Shown here: positions 34,394 through 47,370 of the stretch, piece by piece
Numbering within the stretch: the first letter of the stretch is position 1
Layout of the letters: each line of letters begins with the position of its first letter
Assembly: GCA_963576565.1 (NCBI GenBank)
Contig: OY755048.1
Coordinates: 7,274,136 to 7,338,135 of the forward strand
Reading direction: 5' to 3'
Origin: Aspidapion aeneum
Taxonomy: Eukaryota; Arthropoda; Insecta; Coleoptera; Brentidae
DNA length: 64,000 bases
The notes under the pieces: model-generated
What the model was told of the DNA's origin: nothing
Database searches by the model: none
Seen by the model: only the letters and a program-made list of their open reading frames with translations
Translations under genes and position numbers: made by a program

Positions 34394-37300
34394 TCAGTAT
34401 CTGTTATTTGGGGTGTTAGCGTTGTTGGAGTTGTTCGTAAATTGTGATTGAACCGCCGCTGCTGCTACGTTTGTAGCTGCATTTCTTACGTGTTGATTAC
34501 GCATCACTACGTCTGTAAACTCCTGTTGCGCCTTGGCCATGCTCGCGCCCGTGCTGCGGTACATACGGTGAATTTTTGTAATCAGGAAGAGATCGAACAA
34601 TGCTGCCGTAACGAACCCAAACGCTACCAGGAGCGCGAATATGCCACAGACTATGCTCCAGGCTGATGATTCGAAGGTGCCTATCGCAGTGAAGATTCCA
34701 CTGAAATAGAAGAAAAATAATCGATCGATATTGTATAGCAGTTTTTCGCCTGCGTTTGTTTTTTGTTTCTCTCGTATCTCGGTAGATGGCGCTTCTTGCG
34801 ATAGTTTTCTCACTATTTACATTTGATTAGAGACAAAACCGTCTAATTAACTTCGCAAGATTTGTCACATTGACCAGCAGTGTTCTGAGGAGTCCCATAA
34901 GGACGAAACAGTTAACTGTCAACACTTATTAGGTGTCCATTAGATCTTGGACCCCCATGAGGTTAAGCTTTCAGGCTACCCACGGAAAAATATGAGAGAA
35001 ACAAAAACTCCTTTTTGCCCGATTAGCCACGAAACTTGTTTGATTTTTAAATTCACGGGTACGAAATTCCACGTTCCTTAAAACTACGTTTAGAATTTTT
35101 GATTATTTGCACGATTTCAAACTAATACCGTTTGATCGGTTGGGTTTAAAGCGTCGCGTTTTTTTTTCCTTTTTCGTTTCTGCATAGTGCAAAAAATTAA
35201 TAGAAAAGTCAAAATGATGCAGTTAGATCGCCCAGCTCAAGTTCTGAAGACAAATAAAAATATTACATCATGTCTCGTGGCATTACAAAATCGAGGTTTT
35301 TGCTTGTTTAAAAATGCAAAACAAGAATATTAAGGGTTGTTGTCAAAGCGGTCGGTTAAATATCCCACTTGGAGCACCCCAATTAGAAACTGGATCAATC
35401 AGGGATCAATTTGCGATTGCTCCCACAGAGATCTGATCCAGCAAGGAGCGATTTCTGAGCGGTCGAGAGCAGTGTGGATCGAAAATGGTATAAGTTTCTC
35501 TCTCTCCGGACGAGGTGGTCAATTTTTTTATTAGCACTTGATTATACAGGGTGTCCCATTAAGGATGGCAGCCGGATTTATCTCAGATACTAGTACAGCT
35601 ACGACTTCGGGAAAAATTTTTGATGACAAAATCGGGCCTTGTGAATTTACGTAAAATATTTTTGTTTCTGTAGCTCCCCGCTAGGGAGCAGTAATAACAT
35701 CTCCCAACTATAAAAATTGAATTTTATGACAAAACTCTATAATAAATATACACAAATTTTACCATATTCATATTCCTTGAAAAATTCTGCAAAATTTGGA
35801 CCTCTCACTTGTACCTCTTTCTCACTTCCCCACATGGATTGAATGAAAATGTCACTTTTTATTTAATGCACAAAGTGCTCAGATTAGCACCAGTTTCAGA
35901 CTAATCATGGCCCTGTAGAGCAACCTCCAAAATCCCACAGAATTTTGGTAATGTTTTTCCTATAGGCACTACTCAATTGGCACCTAATATCAGTCTTGCC
36001 TAGTATAGAAAATTCTATGTGAGTATTTAAATAAGTAGCACTTACTTTGTGTCTTTAACTTTTCACTAAAGTGCTTGATATCACACATTCCCTTTGCCAC
36101 CCACACAGGATCACTTCGTGAATTGTTCATAATAAGACAAATAGACAACAAAAAGCATTTCGTTTTTCGCAACCGCACAACCAGTTTTCAGCATCGTATA
36201 ATTTTTTATTACTTGCACTAAAATTTTGGTTAATTTTTAGGATTTTTAGGTCCGATCTATGTGGCCCTAATAATTTAATTTGTAATCGGATTTCCTATGT
36301 CAACGTATTTAAATTTGCACAGTCAATTATATAATCGACGGTATTTATTTCCATTTTGAAAACAAACAAAAACAATGGACACGCGACCGGCAAGGCTGAC
36401 GTACCCCAAATCAAAACAAACTCGTACGTCTTCACTAAGGATAGAATCGGCAACACGCAGGAAGGGCAACGAACGTTTTGGCACGATGAATATGGCCGAC
36501 GATAACTAAAACAAACATTTCTCCCGCCCCCGCGCGAGAACCGCCACCCATCACCGCTGAAAAACGGGTGAAACTGAAATCTTGTCCCGCGCGCTGCTGC
36601 TTGTAATTATTTAAGAAAAGATTTAACTTTTTTAAAATAAATCAATTAAAAATACTGGTTGTTGTCTAGTTTTGGGAGGCACTATCCTGTTGCCCTCCCA
36701 GCAGCAGCCTCCACTGTTTTCATCTCAATTCTTTTTACGAAATACCATTTTCGCGTACTTGGCCTTTTTTTACATGAAATGTTTTGTTATAATAATCTTG
36801 TATAGACTTACATAGTGCCTGATCCGGGGATCCCCACGGCGTGGACGGTGGTTATGACGAATTGAAAGAAGAAAATAAAAAAGAACACCATAAAGTTAAA
36901 GGAGGAATCGGAACGGAATGCTTTGTAGGCAGGTCGAAACCAGCACAGATACGAGAACGGCGTAAACAATAAGGTGTACAAAATACCGACGCCGATAATG
37001 GTGAAGTTCTTCAAAATTATTCCTCCTAGGATGTTGGCCACCATCACTCCACCATGATCTGCAACAAAAACAAATTATTTATTGTTAGTTTACCTTTTTT
37101 AACACTTGTAAATCAGAATCCATACTTTTTTATAAAGTATAGACCAGTGCTGCTAATACCTTTTGGAAGGGAGAAAATTAGTAACAGCATGGAAACTATT
37201 GGAAATGTACGGAAATCTAACGCCGCACACAGGCGGATTTCACGAAAAAGCTGGTCAAAACCTAAGATCCATTTAGAGCCCCCTAAAATTGCATATAGTA

Positions 37301-40300
37301 ATAAAAAAATATATGATTATAGAAGAAAAATTATTTAAGGACCCCGCACAAAAAAATAAAATTTGGAACTTTACTAATTAATTAAAATGCTTCCTTCCTA
37401 AAAAATCGTTGAACCCAGAATTTTGGCTGTATAAACTTTTACAAGATATTGAAATATTTGATTTTAATAATTGCAGAGCTCCATGAAAAAATGTTTTAAC
37501 CAGCATGTAGGTATGTATAATTCGCAATTGCATAAAACAATGTGATATTTTTGCAAAAAAAGTTAATTGAACTATATCTGTTTTTTCCGACTTTCGTAAT
37601 CAATAAAGTATATTGTCTAGCCAGAAAAACACTCTGCCAATATATGGGCACCTAAGCTCATACTAGGTACTATAGTTATAGTGTACGTGTAAGCCAATAT
37701 AAATAAAACATGAAATATATTTTATTCAACTCCAGACTCAATTACCTTTCGTTTGATATGACACATGCCATATTTTCACACACACACCTAAATACAGACA
37801 GACACACACACACGGACAGACGTCACGATAAAATTGCTAAGATACAATACACCAAAATAACACATTTCCAGTGTTATCTCAATTTTTTTTGTTGTCGAAA
37901 ATAATACCTTCTCTAGCCATTGCTGCGCGGGCTAGGAAGGTAAAAATGAAATCAGAATGCATGTGACATAATAAGTATACTTTTGGTTTACAAAAACCAT
38001 TATTATTAAAGCTAAGAAAACTTATTTATTAATTTCTGCATATTATGTACATATTTTTCAATGAACAATTTTTATATACACAAAATTATTTTTAACTTTT
38101 TTTCTCGATCCGCAGCTGAAACTGACTTTGTTACTTAGAAACTATATACATGCACTTAATAGGACCTAAAATGTCAATAAAGTTTGATGAAGTTGAAACA
38201 TTTAGTCAACTTCTATTTCAGAAAATGAAAATTTAAAAAGTTTTCTGTAACGTTTCCTTTAAACCGGTTTAAAATATTACCAATAAAATAAAAAACAATA
38301 TTAAATATGTACAATAAATAGCTAGAGACCTCCAGATTCAAAATCCATGTTCAAAAAAATTATTTTTGATAATAGGCGCAAGTTTTAAAAGGGCTTTTTA
38401 ATCATCAACTTTTGTAAATTTAAGTAACGCAAATAACATAAAAAATTAAATGGACGTTTCATCTGTCATTACTATGGCATTGTTTTTCAAAATAGGCGTG
38501 TAATGTGTCACAGCCTAGCATGATCATCAGTGATTGCACTAATAGCAATTTTACAATTAAACAGGGCTTTGTAATGTTTAGGGGTTATGGCCAGCTTTTT
38601 CTTAAAACCCGCCTGTGTGCGCCGGCAATAAGAAAATAAAACTAGACTTGATCCGAGTTATTGGGGTGAAATGGAGTAGCTAAGATTTTTTTAGGGTTTT
38701 CAGTGAAACTAGATCTTCTAGCACAAACAGTTAAATCCAAAAGTTATAGGTAATAAAACGGTCTACAACTCTTGTATAAATATTCTTTTGCATAACTTAA
38801 AGTTTTCCTATAACCATCGAAAAAAAGCCAAATTCTTTTCATTTTTGATTGTTATCTTCTAATTTTTTTTTATGACAAAATTTCGTAAAACCTATTCGTG
38901 TTCTTAGCATGCAGTCATTTTTTCAAATCAAAATATTGACTTTTACATTTTATTTTCAACCAAAAATGCCTAAGTTCTGGAAGCAGCTTTTTTAATAATG
39001 GTCATTGTTTAAAGGTCTATTTTTAGATAGTGTGAAAAAATTATTATTATTATAGCACATTTGCCAGGAATCAGAATTTAAACAGTTTAAAAAATATATT
39101 TGAATTTTCTGGCAAATTTCATTCCATAGGGATGTGAATTTGTTTACATCATCTAAAAGTAGAGCCAGTTGAACGAAAAAAAATTACCAATGTTTCTTAA
39201 AAAAAAACTCCCTCCAGAACTTAAGCATTATCGGATTTTAGGTTTAAAATAAAAATAAAATGTAGAAATCAGAATTTGTTTTAAAAAAAATTACACCATG
39301 TTAAGGACACAAATAGGTAAGTGTGGCACCACGAATTTTTTTAAAAGCAACAAAATGTAAAAGATAAAAATCAAAATGAAGAATAAAAGGTTTTTTTTTT
39401 CTCGAAAAGTATAAGGTTATGTAAAAAGGTTGTTTTTACTTTTATATATTTTCGACAGGATGTATAATGAGCCTGAAAACCTTAAAAAAACATTAAACCC
39501 CTAAAAGCTCACCCCCTTTCACCCTAATAACTCAGCTCGAGTCTAATTTATCTTCCCTATTGTCTACAATATATTTTCTTTCATTTCCAAAAGTTTTCAT
39601 GCTAATTTTTTACCAATTTAAAAGTCATCAAATAAACAGACAAAAGATTAAGAACTTGAGATAGGTAACAAACTTATGTGTGGTCTGATTTCACACCTTA
39701 TACAACAGGTGGTTATTAGGGTTATTAAAAGTATGTGACAAGCATACTTACATATCCAAAGGTAGTACAAATGTCGGACAATTTTTTGAAATTCCAGAGG
39801 TATGTCGACCTGGATGTCTTGGTAGAAACAGGGCTGAAAACAGCACTGTTCAGGTAGTGGGGGCCAATTGTTTCGTCTGACATTGTAGGACGATTGACGC
39901 ATTTCTTCCTCTCGGCGAGCGAGCTCAGCTTCCTTTCTTTCCAGTTCTTCTTGTCTTCTCTGAAATATAATATAAAAGTAGTGGTTATACTCTAACCACA
40001 CAAATAGCATAAATACATAGGTATAGCGAAGTTCTAACCCCATAGGATAGTCAAGAAGTATTTTATATTACAACCTATTTATATACAGTGTATCCACAGA
40101 TTGAGTGCCGGTAAGGTGTAAATGACAAAAAAGAATTGACAGGGTGGTTTAGTAGGCTGATTTGATGATGTAAGGTATAAATAACAAAAAATGTTCCATG
40201 TACAATGAGCTATATATTGTTCCTGCTTGGTCTAAAACTAAGATGTTAAAAAAATCAATCAATTAATCTACAGGGTAGTTTAGTGGGCAGATTTGATAAA

Positions 40301-43300
40301 AAGTCTTAAAAGCAAAATACCTTTGTTTTAAAAGATATCTGAAAATGTTGTAAAGAAGAGTTGTGTAGATTCAAAAGTTACAGCAGATTCTTAATTTTCA
40401 GAAAAATCAGCTCACACTGATTTTGATTATAGACGATTTTAAGCTGATTTTTCTGAAAATTGAGAATCAGTCATAACTTTTAATTCTAAACAACTTTTCT
40501 TAATATTCTTTGCTGATATCTCTTAAAACAAAGATACTTTACTCTTAATTAATTTTGCTCGTTTTCTTAACATGTTATTTTAAGACCAAGCATAAATCGA
40601 TTTTTTTTGTCATTTATACTACTATGTCGGTTTAGAACGTTTTTCTACGTTGTCCGACGCCTATTCGCCCCCTCATTCGATCCTGACAGTCATCTTCCGT
40701 CAGGTTTTTTTGACTCATTGATTTTTGGATTGACTGTTGCCATTCCAGTTTAGGACACCCTCTTTTTCTGCGCCCTACTGGTTGCCATTCTAGGACCTGC
40801 TTTGGTAATCTTTTGTCGCTCATCCGTTGTAAATGGCCATACCATATCAGTTGCCTTTTGCCTTTTTTGTCATTTATACCTAACTGTCACTCAATCCATT
40901 GACACACTGTTGTATAATATTCTTATTATGTTCAAAGCACAGTTCTTTTGGGCAAATGGAATATCCCAGCAGAGCTGTCCTCCTACCCCAAATTGTGAAT
41001 AAGGACTAAGAAACCCCTTAAAACCTGGATTGTATAGGTTTAATTCAATTTATGCAAAAACTATTACTTAACCTTTTCAGCAAAAAATGCAAAAAACACT
41101 TTTTTGTAAACAAAATTCCCTTTTAAACAATGTATTGGTCGATTGGGTTTGGAGAAGTAGTAGCTCTTTAGTGGCGTCTGTAAATTGGGATTATTTGGAA
41201 CAAAACAAGCTTTTTATAGGTTTTATAAAATTTGCTCAAAAACTACACTTCTGGGAAAAAAATGTTTATGGTTCACTATTTTTTTAAAACTAAACTTCTT
41301 AGAAAAAAGATTGTATTTTTACCGAGATTTTTACCTTATCCTATTCTACTGAGAACTTAGATTTTATTATAATTTTTTAAAGTGACATAACAATAGAAAA
41401 ATAACATACATGTATCACATTCTGTGATACACTATGTGAAAGGAAATTTCATGATACACAGTTGGAAATACATTTTATCATAAAAAGTTTAGTTTTTAAG
41501 AAAATTAGATAAAGCATGTAACAAAATTGATTTGTTTGATTTTTAAATTAAGGACACAACTAGAGTAGTAATTATAAAGTAACTCTAGCCCTGTTATACA
41601 GTGGTTAAAAAAAAAATTATTGAGTATAAAACAGATTTTTTGATAAAGAGCTTGGTTTTTATGAAAATTGAGTAAAACATCTGAAAAAGATGTTATTTTT
41701 TTATCACCCCCATTTACAGACTTTGCTGGAGAGTTTTCCAATGAACCCCACCGAGTTAAACATTGTTAAAAAGGGAATTTTATAGTCCACAATAAAGAAT
41801 ACTACATATTTTTTTTAATCTTAAGCTTAGTTTCTGAGAAAATTAGATAAAACTTGTTACAAATTTTTTTTCAAAACTGATGGATGCCCCTGAAATTTGG
41901 ATTATGAAACTAATATGACCTTGGCAGGTCTCAGAGGGTCTGTCTGGAAACAAATGGTGAGAGAACATTTTCAGAGGCAATAAATATTGAGCTTGGGATT
42001 CCCCAAGTAAGTGTGCTTGGTCCCTTTCTCTTCCTTGTTTTTATCAATGATCTTGCAGACTCTGTGACAGATGAATCATCTAGTCTTACCAACTTTGCAG
42101 ATGACACAAATTGCCTAACTTGGGCCAAGACACTGGAGCAGTTGTTTTTGAAAGCGGATGGGAATCTGGAGAGGGCTGAGAGGTGGTTTAGCGGCAACAG
42201 GTTATTGTTAAACTGTGAGAAATCTGTTTTCATATGCTTTAAAACTGTACAATCTCAAGAACATATCCCGAATACTATAAAACTAATGTCAGAAAATGTT
42301 GAATTATCAAATTTTGTCAAATTCTTAGGTGTCTACATTGACCAGCATCTTCAATGGGATGTACAGTTATCACATATATGTAAAAAACTAAACTCAGCAT
42401 GCTTTTCCATATGAGTACTTAAAGATTATGTGCAACAAGACACCCTTCTTACTGTTTACTATGCCAATTTTTACTCCACACTTCATTATGGTATCATATT
42501 TTGGGGAAATGCTGTGGGATCATCTGAAGTATTAATTATACAAAAAAAAGTAGTCCGGGTTATACTTGGAATGAAAACAAGAGACTCATGTAGGGGAAAA
42601 TTTAAAAGCCTGAACATCCTTACTTTTCCAGCTATTTATATTTATGATTGCATTATGTTCCTCTTTAAAAACTTTTCATTATTTAATCAACTCATTCCTA
42701 ACCATGAACATAATACCAGAACTTTAAATTTGATGCTTCCAATCCATAGACTTACATTAACAGAAAGGAGTCCTTTCTATGCGTGTGTCAGGTTGCATAA
42801 TAAACTTCCTCTGCCATTAAAACAAGAGAACCATTTAAACAAATGTAAAAGGGAGTTATTTAAATACCTTGTTAATATAGAGCCATACACTGTGGCAGAA
42901 TATCTGGAATACTTGCCTCCTCAAGTTCTCTAGATTCAAGTAGGTGGGAATTTTTTTATCTTCATTGATGTATTTTAACATAAACTTATTTATTATTATT
43001 ATTGTTTTTTTTATTTCTGAAGATTTTTAACCTTTGTGTATGGATTTTTTTCCTACCAATTTTGTTTTTGTTTTAAACTATTGTTTGTACCATATATTTT
43101 GTATAATTTTATGTATTTATTAATTACTTATTTTATAAGCTTATGTGTGTGATTATGAGCTTTTATACATGACAAAACTGAACAGTCAATATTTCTCTTT
43201 GTTACTAGTTTAAGTACAATGAAGATAAATTTTCTCTTCTTTCATTGATATGACGTTATTTGCTCAATTATACTGTAAAAATTTATGCAAATAAAAATCT

Positions 43301-45603
43301 ATTCTATTCTATTCTATTGTCTTACAGCATTAAAAAAGAAATTTTATGGTCTACAATAAAGTATAGGACCTTATTTTTCCTATTATTCAATTAATGGACG
43401 CCACTGGAGAGTTTGTTATCAATCTAACCCCACAGACTTTACAGTGTCAATTTAAAATTTCGGCGCCATGCTGCTATTCAGCAGGGTTGAAATTTGAGAA
43501 ATTGAATGTTTGCCTAAAAGTAATATAAAATGCTTCTAGAAAAGTCGATTTTTAAACTTCATGCCTTGACTAAGATCTTGGTAAGCTGATTTTACCTGTA
43601 ATTCGTCTGTATCAATTGGCGGTCGTCCACCTGGAACCTGTTGTTGGGCACTTTTTGTGTAGGTTGGGGGTTCTTGAGTTGGCTGCATAATAGCCGGACT
43701 AGCGGACTGATTCTATAAATGAATTAAAAGGTATTTTAATTATACAGTATGTCCACAGATACAGGTCCCAAGAGGACAAGTGATCTAAAAATAGGAATTT
43801 GATTAATTATCCAGGAGCATTAGTGGCATATCTATGACTGTTAAGCCTAAATCATTTTCTAGTCTGCAGAGTTGTAGTCTCTAGCCAAAAACTTATGTTA
43901 CTTACATAGTGTTTTACCCCTTGACTAGATGGCACAGTCTCACCAATAAAGTCTGTTAGTGATTGGCCTCATTTCTGTTGCTCATACTAGACTGTACAAG
44001 CCATTATTAACAATTAGGTATAGTATCAACCTTTGGTCAACCATTAGCTTTGTTTAATGGTCAACTACTAGACATATGTGGATTTTAAATTTGAAAAAAA
44101 AAATGGGAAAAATGAAACTATTTTTTTGTATGTAATTTTTGATTTTATTTTAACTGGTCAACTATTGGAAAAACTATGGAAAAGCATTGGTTGCTAAGTG
44201 GTCAACCACTGGCAAATCATGACATTTTGCATACTTAATTATTTTCCTTAAACATAAAAACCTCAATAAAAACTCTTTCTCTTTTTGTCAGTTGTTTTTC
44301 TTATTCTTGATAATGTTTTTAATTTTACTTGAAACTTAAAGTAAACTAGTCAATTACTGGGTAACGAACCCTACTGAAATGGAATGTTAGAATTATTACT
44401 CAAACTTAGTAGCTAAGTAGGCACAATAAACCTATGGTCACAGTGTGCATAGGGTTTAAAAGGTTTTTTTTATTTGCCACTTTTCTCCAAAATGAAAATA
44501 AAGGCTGTTTAGTCTTGATAGTATTTCACATTTTCTTGGTTTTCAACTACTGTGTATAATATTTACAAACATAAAGTATAGCAATAGACTTTTGAAAATT
44601 AGTAGAACTATATAAAGAGTGACTTTATTAAAAATTAAATTTTTAGTCAATTTGTCCTCTTAAGTCTCTATATGAGGACCTTGATGAGGACATACTGTAG
44701 CTAAACAGTCCTGAGAAATTCAAAATTAGTAAACAGTTTTAAGTTAACATTATAAAAAATTTGCATTTTAAGATTTTTGCTGTTGAAACAATCTTTTATA
44801 TATAATCCTTCAAAACTTTTTTCTTTTAGATAGCTAATCTACATAATCCAAAATTCTAAGTACTAAAAAATTTTTATAATTTAATCAACACCATATGATG
44901 CATTGAGATAAGGTGATGATACACTATCAGAAGCAAAAAAAAAATTAAGATAACAGTTTATGGACCTGCTAAATTAATAATTTTTTATTTGTTAAAACAT
45001 GCATTTTTGATGATCTTTTATTATAATTCTTACATTTGGTTTTTGATTTGAAGTATTGCCATCAAAGGGGTTGTAGTCGTCAACTCTAATTTGTGTATTA
45101 GGATTTCTCGCAGCTTGTTGAACTGAGGGATCCTATAATTAATATTAAGGATTGGTGGAAAAGCATCACCATAATACAAACCACCTCCAAAAATTCCTTT
45201 AGATTTTTTTTGGATGTATTGACAATAAATTGACAAAATTATAAGAAGTTGTGACCAGCTTATCTTAAGCTGTGGTTCAGATAGGTAATTGATTTACTTA
45301 AATGGTGTCAGGACTTGTTGTGACCTTATCAGGACATAAAAGTCAATAGTGCTGACAGTTCTGATATATTGGGATGCATGAATGCAACCCTATTTGAGTA
45401 CAATCTTAACTGTGGTTATATTTGATAATGACATCTTGAATTGATTTTTCTTAGCAAAGTATAAATGCAGCCTTATTTATAAAAAAAAATGCTGATAACA
45501 ATCAAAAATAAATGTGTTGGCAGAATAGTAGGAAAGCCAGACTTACCGCAAAGGGGTTGTCAATTGTGGGTTCCCCGAAGGGATTCTCGTCGAAGCCGGA
45601 CAT
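34394..45603 (-). CDS. Scamp: Secretory carrier-associated membrane protein (six exons, complete)
   Basis: Exons in transcript order: 45603-45547, 45132-45034, 43712-43596, 39959-39752, 37058-36812, 34700-34394. All introns are GT-AG and the exons join in frame to 344 residues, the usual SCAMP length. Residues 1-70 are a cytoplasmic tail with three NPF motifs (ENPFGEP, DNPFA, YNPFD) that bind EH-domain endocytic proteins. A PPTY motif and a Pro/Gln-rich stretch follow. Exon 4 has a charged coiled-coil run ([20 protein letters not shown]), then NNWPPLP and the Cys-rich amphipathic start of the membrane core. Exons 4-6 give four hydrophobic spans, with the cytoplasmic loop [19 protein letters not shown] between spans 2 and 3, a family signature. 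The tail ends [15 protein letters not shown]...NNRY. SCAMPs recycle between Golgi, endosome and plasma membrane and act in exocytosis and endocytosis. Introns carry LINE and MITE insertions; the exons are clean. Confidence 0.97.
35540..35580 (+). mobile_element. Solo mariner-like terminal repeat
   Basis: TACAGGGTGTCCCATTAAGG matches the TIR type of the other MITEs in this window. The partner end was not found. It lies in the last Scamp intron (34701-36811). Confidence 0.45.
36360..36610. promoter_or_regulatory. GC-rich, CpG-rich island inside a Scamp intron
   Basis: In an AT-rich neighbourhood this stretch is clearly GC-rich, with many CpG (CCCGCCCCCGCGCGAG, GTCCCGCGCGCTGCTGC) and TACGTC/GACGTAC words. 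It also has a 44-codon + strand ATG frame (36375-36509). It could be an alternative promoter, a first exon of an unrecognised transcript, or a GC-rich repeat. Assignment is tentative. Confidence 0.3.
37630..37845 (+). mobile_element. H element copy 6, truncated
   Basis: Left end ACTCTGCCAATATATGGGC, hairpin and the start of one ~110-bp unit are present. It then collapses into a CA-rich and GACAGACA run near 37780-37825 and loses the right hairpin. It lies in Scamp intron 37059-39751. Confidence 0.65.
38680..38850. repeat. Repeat shared with 14660-14820
   Basis: GAAACTAGATCT(C/T)CTA and GGTCTAC(T)ACAACT(T) blocks occur in the same order at both places. It is a diverged interspersed repeat with no coding signal. 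The rest of Scamp intron 37059-39751 shows nothing recognisable. Confidence 0.5.
40086..40909. mobile_element. Mariner-like foldback MITE split by an RTE fragment
   Basis: Left TA-CAGTGTATCCACAGATTGAG and right CTCAATCCATTGACACACTG are inverted. The arms continue through GGTGTAAATGACAAAAAA / TTTTTTGTCATTTATACC and an internal AAAATCAGCTC palindrome around 40410-40460. Confidence 0.75.
40620..40862 (-). mobile_element. RTE LINE 3' fragment with 17-bp target duplication
   Basis: TTTTTTGTCATTTATAC stands at both borders (40603-40619, 40863-40879). The minus-strand frame reads [36 protein letters not shown] and [11 protein letters not shown], the same C-terminus as 59487-59735 and related to 20169-20522. 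It is 5'-truncated and only 243 bp. Confidence 0.88.
41905..43319 (+). mobile_element. 5'-truncated Jockey/CR1-type LINE with (TATTC)n tail
   Basis: It opens within the reverse transcriptase palm: [22 protein letters not shown], then the FADD box ([13 protein letters not shown]), [10 protein letters not shown] and [16 protein letters not shown]. One stop at 42412-42414 splits it from the C-terminal frame 42430-42933 ([20 protein letters not shown]). A 3' untranslated region of ~360 bases ends in AATAAAAA and a TATTC tail (43300-43318). It lies in Scamp intron 39960-43595. The host flanks (41765-41815, 43325-43375) are similar to each other. Confidence 0.85.
43713..45033. other. Scamp intron, nothing recognised
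   Basis: An AT-rich intron between exons 2 and 3. I see no repeat boundary or coding signal in it. Confidence 0.5.
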
Positions 45604-45900
45604 GTTTATGGGTTCTTAGTAAGTTTTTCTATCTATATTTTTCCTAAATTTCTAAAAGTTCGCCGATTTTATTGGTTGTTTTTCATTTTAATTTGAAAAA
45701 AAAAACAATGCTGCTACTGCCAACAACGCACAGACTAAAGTTTGGTTGGTTCACATGTCTTTGTCATGACATTGAAAATGAGAGCAAAAACCAACGATTA
45801 TACACTAGACAGGATTGCTCAGTTTGCCGAATCTGTCTGCAATCGATGTTCAAGGTCAAACTCGATGTTACGTCACCACTTGTGCTGGGCAGAAAGCGCG
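45604..45900 (-). promoter_or_regulatory. Probable Scamp 5' UTR and promoter region
   Basis: The region directly upstream of the Scamp ATG. At 45800-45885 it holds a stretch related to 47183-47370 and to 51248-51321, including a TTACGTCAC (CRE-like) word and GACAGGATTG. No splice donor or TATA box could be fixed. The short frames here on the + strand are unsupported. Confidence 0.35.
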
Positions 45901-47182
45901 CCTATTGTTATATTGGATTTTATGTGCTTTTAGAGCTATTTTCTTTATGCAAATTAAATTTTATGCAAAATTGAGGCATTTAAAAATTTTGTCTTTACAT
46001 TAAATAAAAGGATGATAAAAAATTTTATATTTGAAATATCTGTTAAATAAATTAAATTTAAATACTTAAAGTGAAAAAAAACTACACATATTCTCGTAGT
46101 ACCTATATAATTTATCCAATTGTTTTAGTAAAGAAATTATTTTGCGATAATAATAATTAATAATAAATAAAAACGGAAATATAGACGAAAAATTTATTGA
46201 TTTATTTAAAAAAAGGAAAAACACAAATATTGTTCTTAACAAATAGACATCAAAAAACAAAGAGAAAAAAAATGCACATAATGTATAGTTTAATTATTAC
46301 AACCGCTTTTTAAAGCATGTTAAGAAATTATTTAATAGATAATTAAAAAACGGGAATATAGAACATAAAAAAAGTATTTATTATTACATTTTTACAAAAA
46401 AAAAAAGAAAAGTACAGATACATACAATAAATTAAAAATATTAATATAAATAATAATATTTCATTTAGAAAAATATTCCTTTTCAATTCACAATCTTTTG
46501 TAATTTTCTTGCTCTACTCCGTTCAATATCCTCACATCTTTTTTTTAAAGATTTTTAGTTTTCTGTGCTTGATCGTTATGGAAGTTTATTCTTATTATTG
46601 TACGCAATTTACAAAAATTAAAAATTATTTTAAGTGGCATGGTTTCCTTTTTTTAAATTTTACTGGCCAATCTACCCACAATTCTGGTACCAAGTCTATG
46701 TATGAGTATGAGTTCCATTTTTTAATTTCTTCCAACCAATGTCGAGAAGGTGGGTTTCCAACCAATGTCGAGAATGGAAGACTATGTTCGAGCCTTGTTA
46801 TTTAAGAAACAACTAATTGTTTTTGCACACATCAACCGCACAGATTATTCCAGGCATAGTGAGCTAAAAAAATTACAGTGGAAATTATTTATCAATATAC
46901 TTTAGATAATAATTACAGAATAATTAATAATAATAATAACCATTAGATATAAGTCCATTTGCTGAGAAAATCGTGGCCATTTTTTTTACCCTGTAAACAA
47001 ACGTTCTTCTCTGTCCAGAATCGAATTTTTACACACCAAACGTGAAAATGTTTATTTATATGTCTTTTCTTAGTAGCACCGCACTGAAACAATCCAAAAA
47101 ACACAAACTATTCAGCGAAATATCAACAAAACTCTTGAAAATACGAATAACATCATATACAACGCACGTAAACAAAGGATTT
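45901..47182. other. AT-rich spacer, nothing recognised
   Basis: Very AT-rich sequence with A-runs. A short duplicated phrase (CCAACCAATGTCGAGAA) occurs at 46733 and 46759. No gene is supported. Confidence 0.45.
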
Positions 47183-47370
47183 AGCACAAGTGGTGACGTC
47201 ACGCCGCTCTCCTCACCCCGCACAAAACACTTGTTAAATGGAACTAAGCAGTCCTTTATGTCTATAGTTCTTTAGCAAAAACAAGATAGAAAAGAGCAAG
47301 GACTGTACACAGAGAACAGGATGGTCCACTTCGCGAAATCTGTCAGACGGTTTTTAATACGTCACAAAAT
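47183..47370 (-). repeat. Copy of the Fic-upstream motif
   Basis: 47298-47331 is the reverse complement of 51288-51321 with one mismatch in 34, and the TACGTCACAAAA word keeps the same spacing. 47183-47203 shares GACGTCACCACTTGTGCT (inverted) with 45868-45885. No gene start is recognised next to it. Confidence 0.6.

Noticed and set aside
35337..35534. 65-codon + strand frame
   Set aside because: Non-ATG start, no splice signals that fit, no recognisable domain, next to a solo TIR; probably repeat-derived.
35990..36178. Minus-strand protein with a signal-peptide-like start
   Set aside because: The start codon is GTG and the ATG comes only after the hydrophobic run. The product is not recognised, so it is mentioned only with the CpG island.
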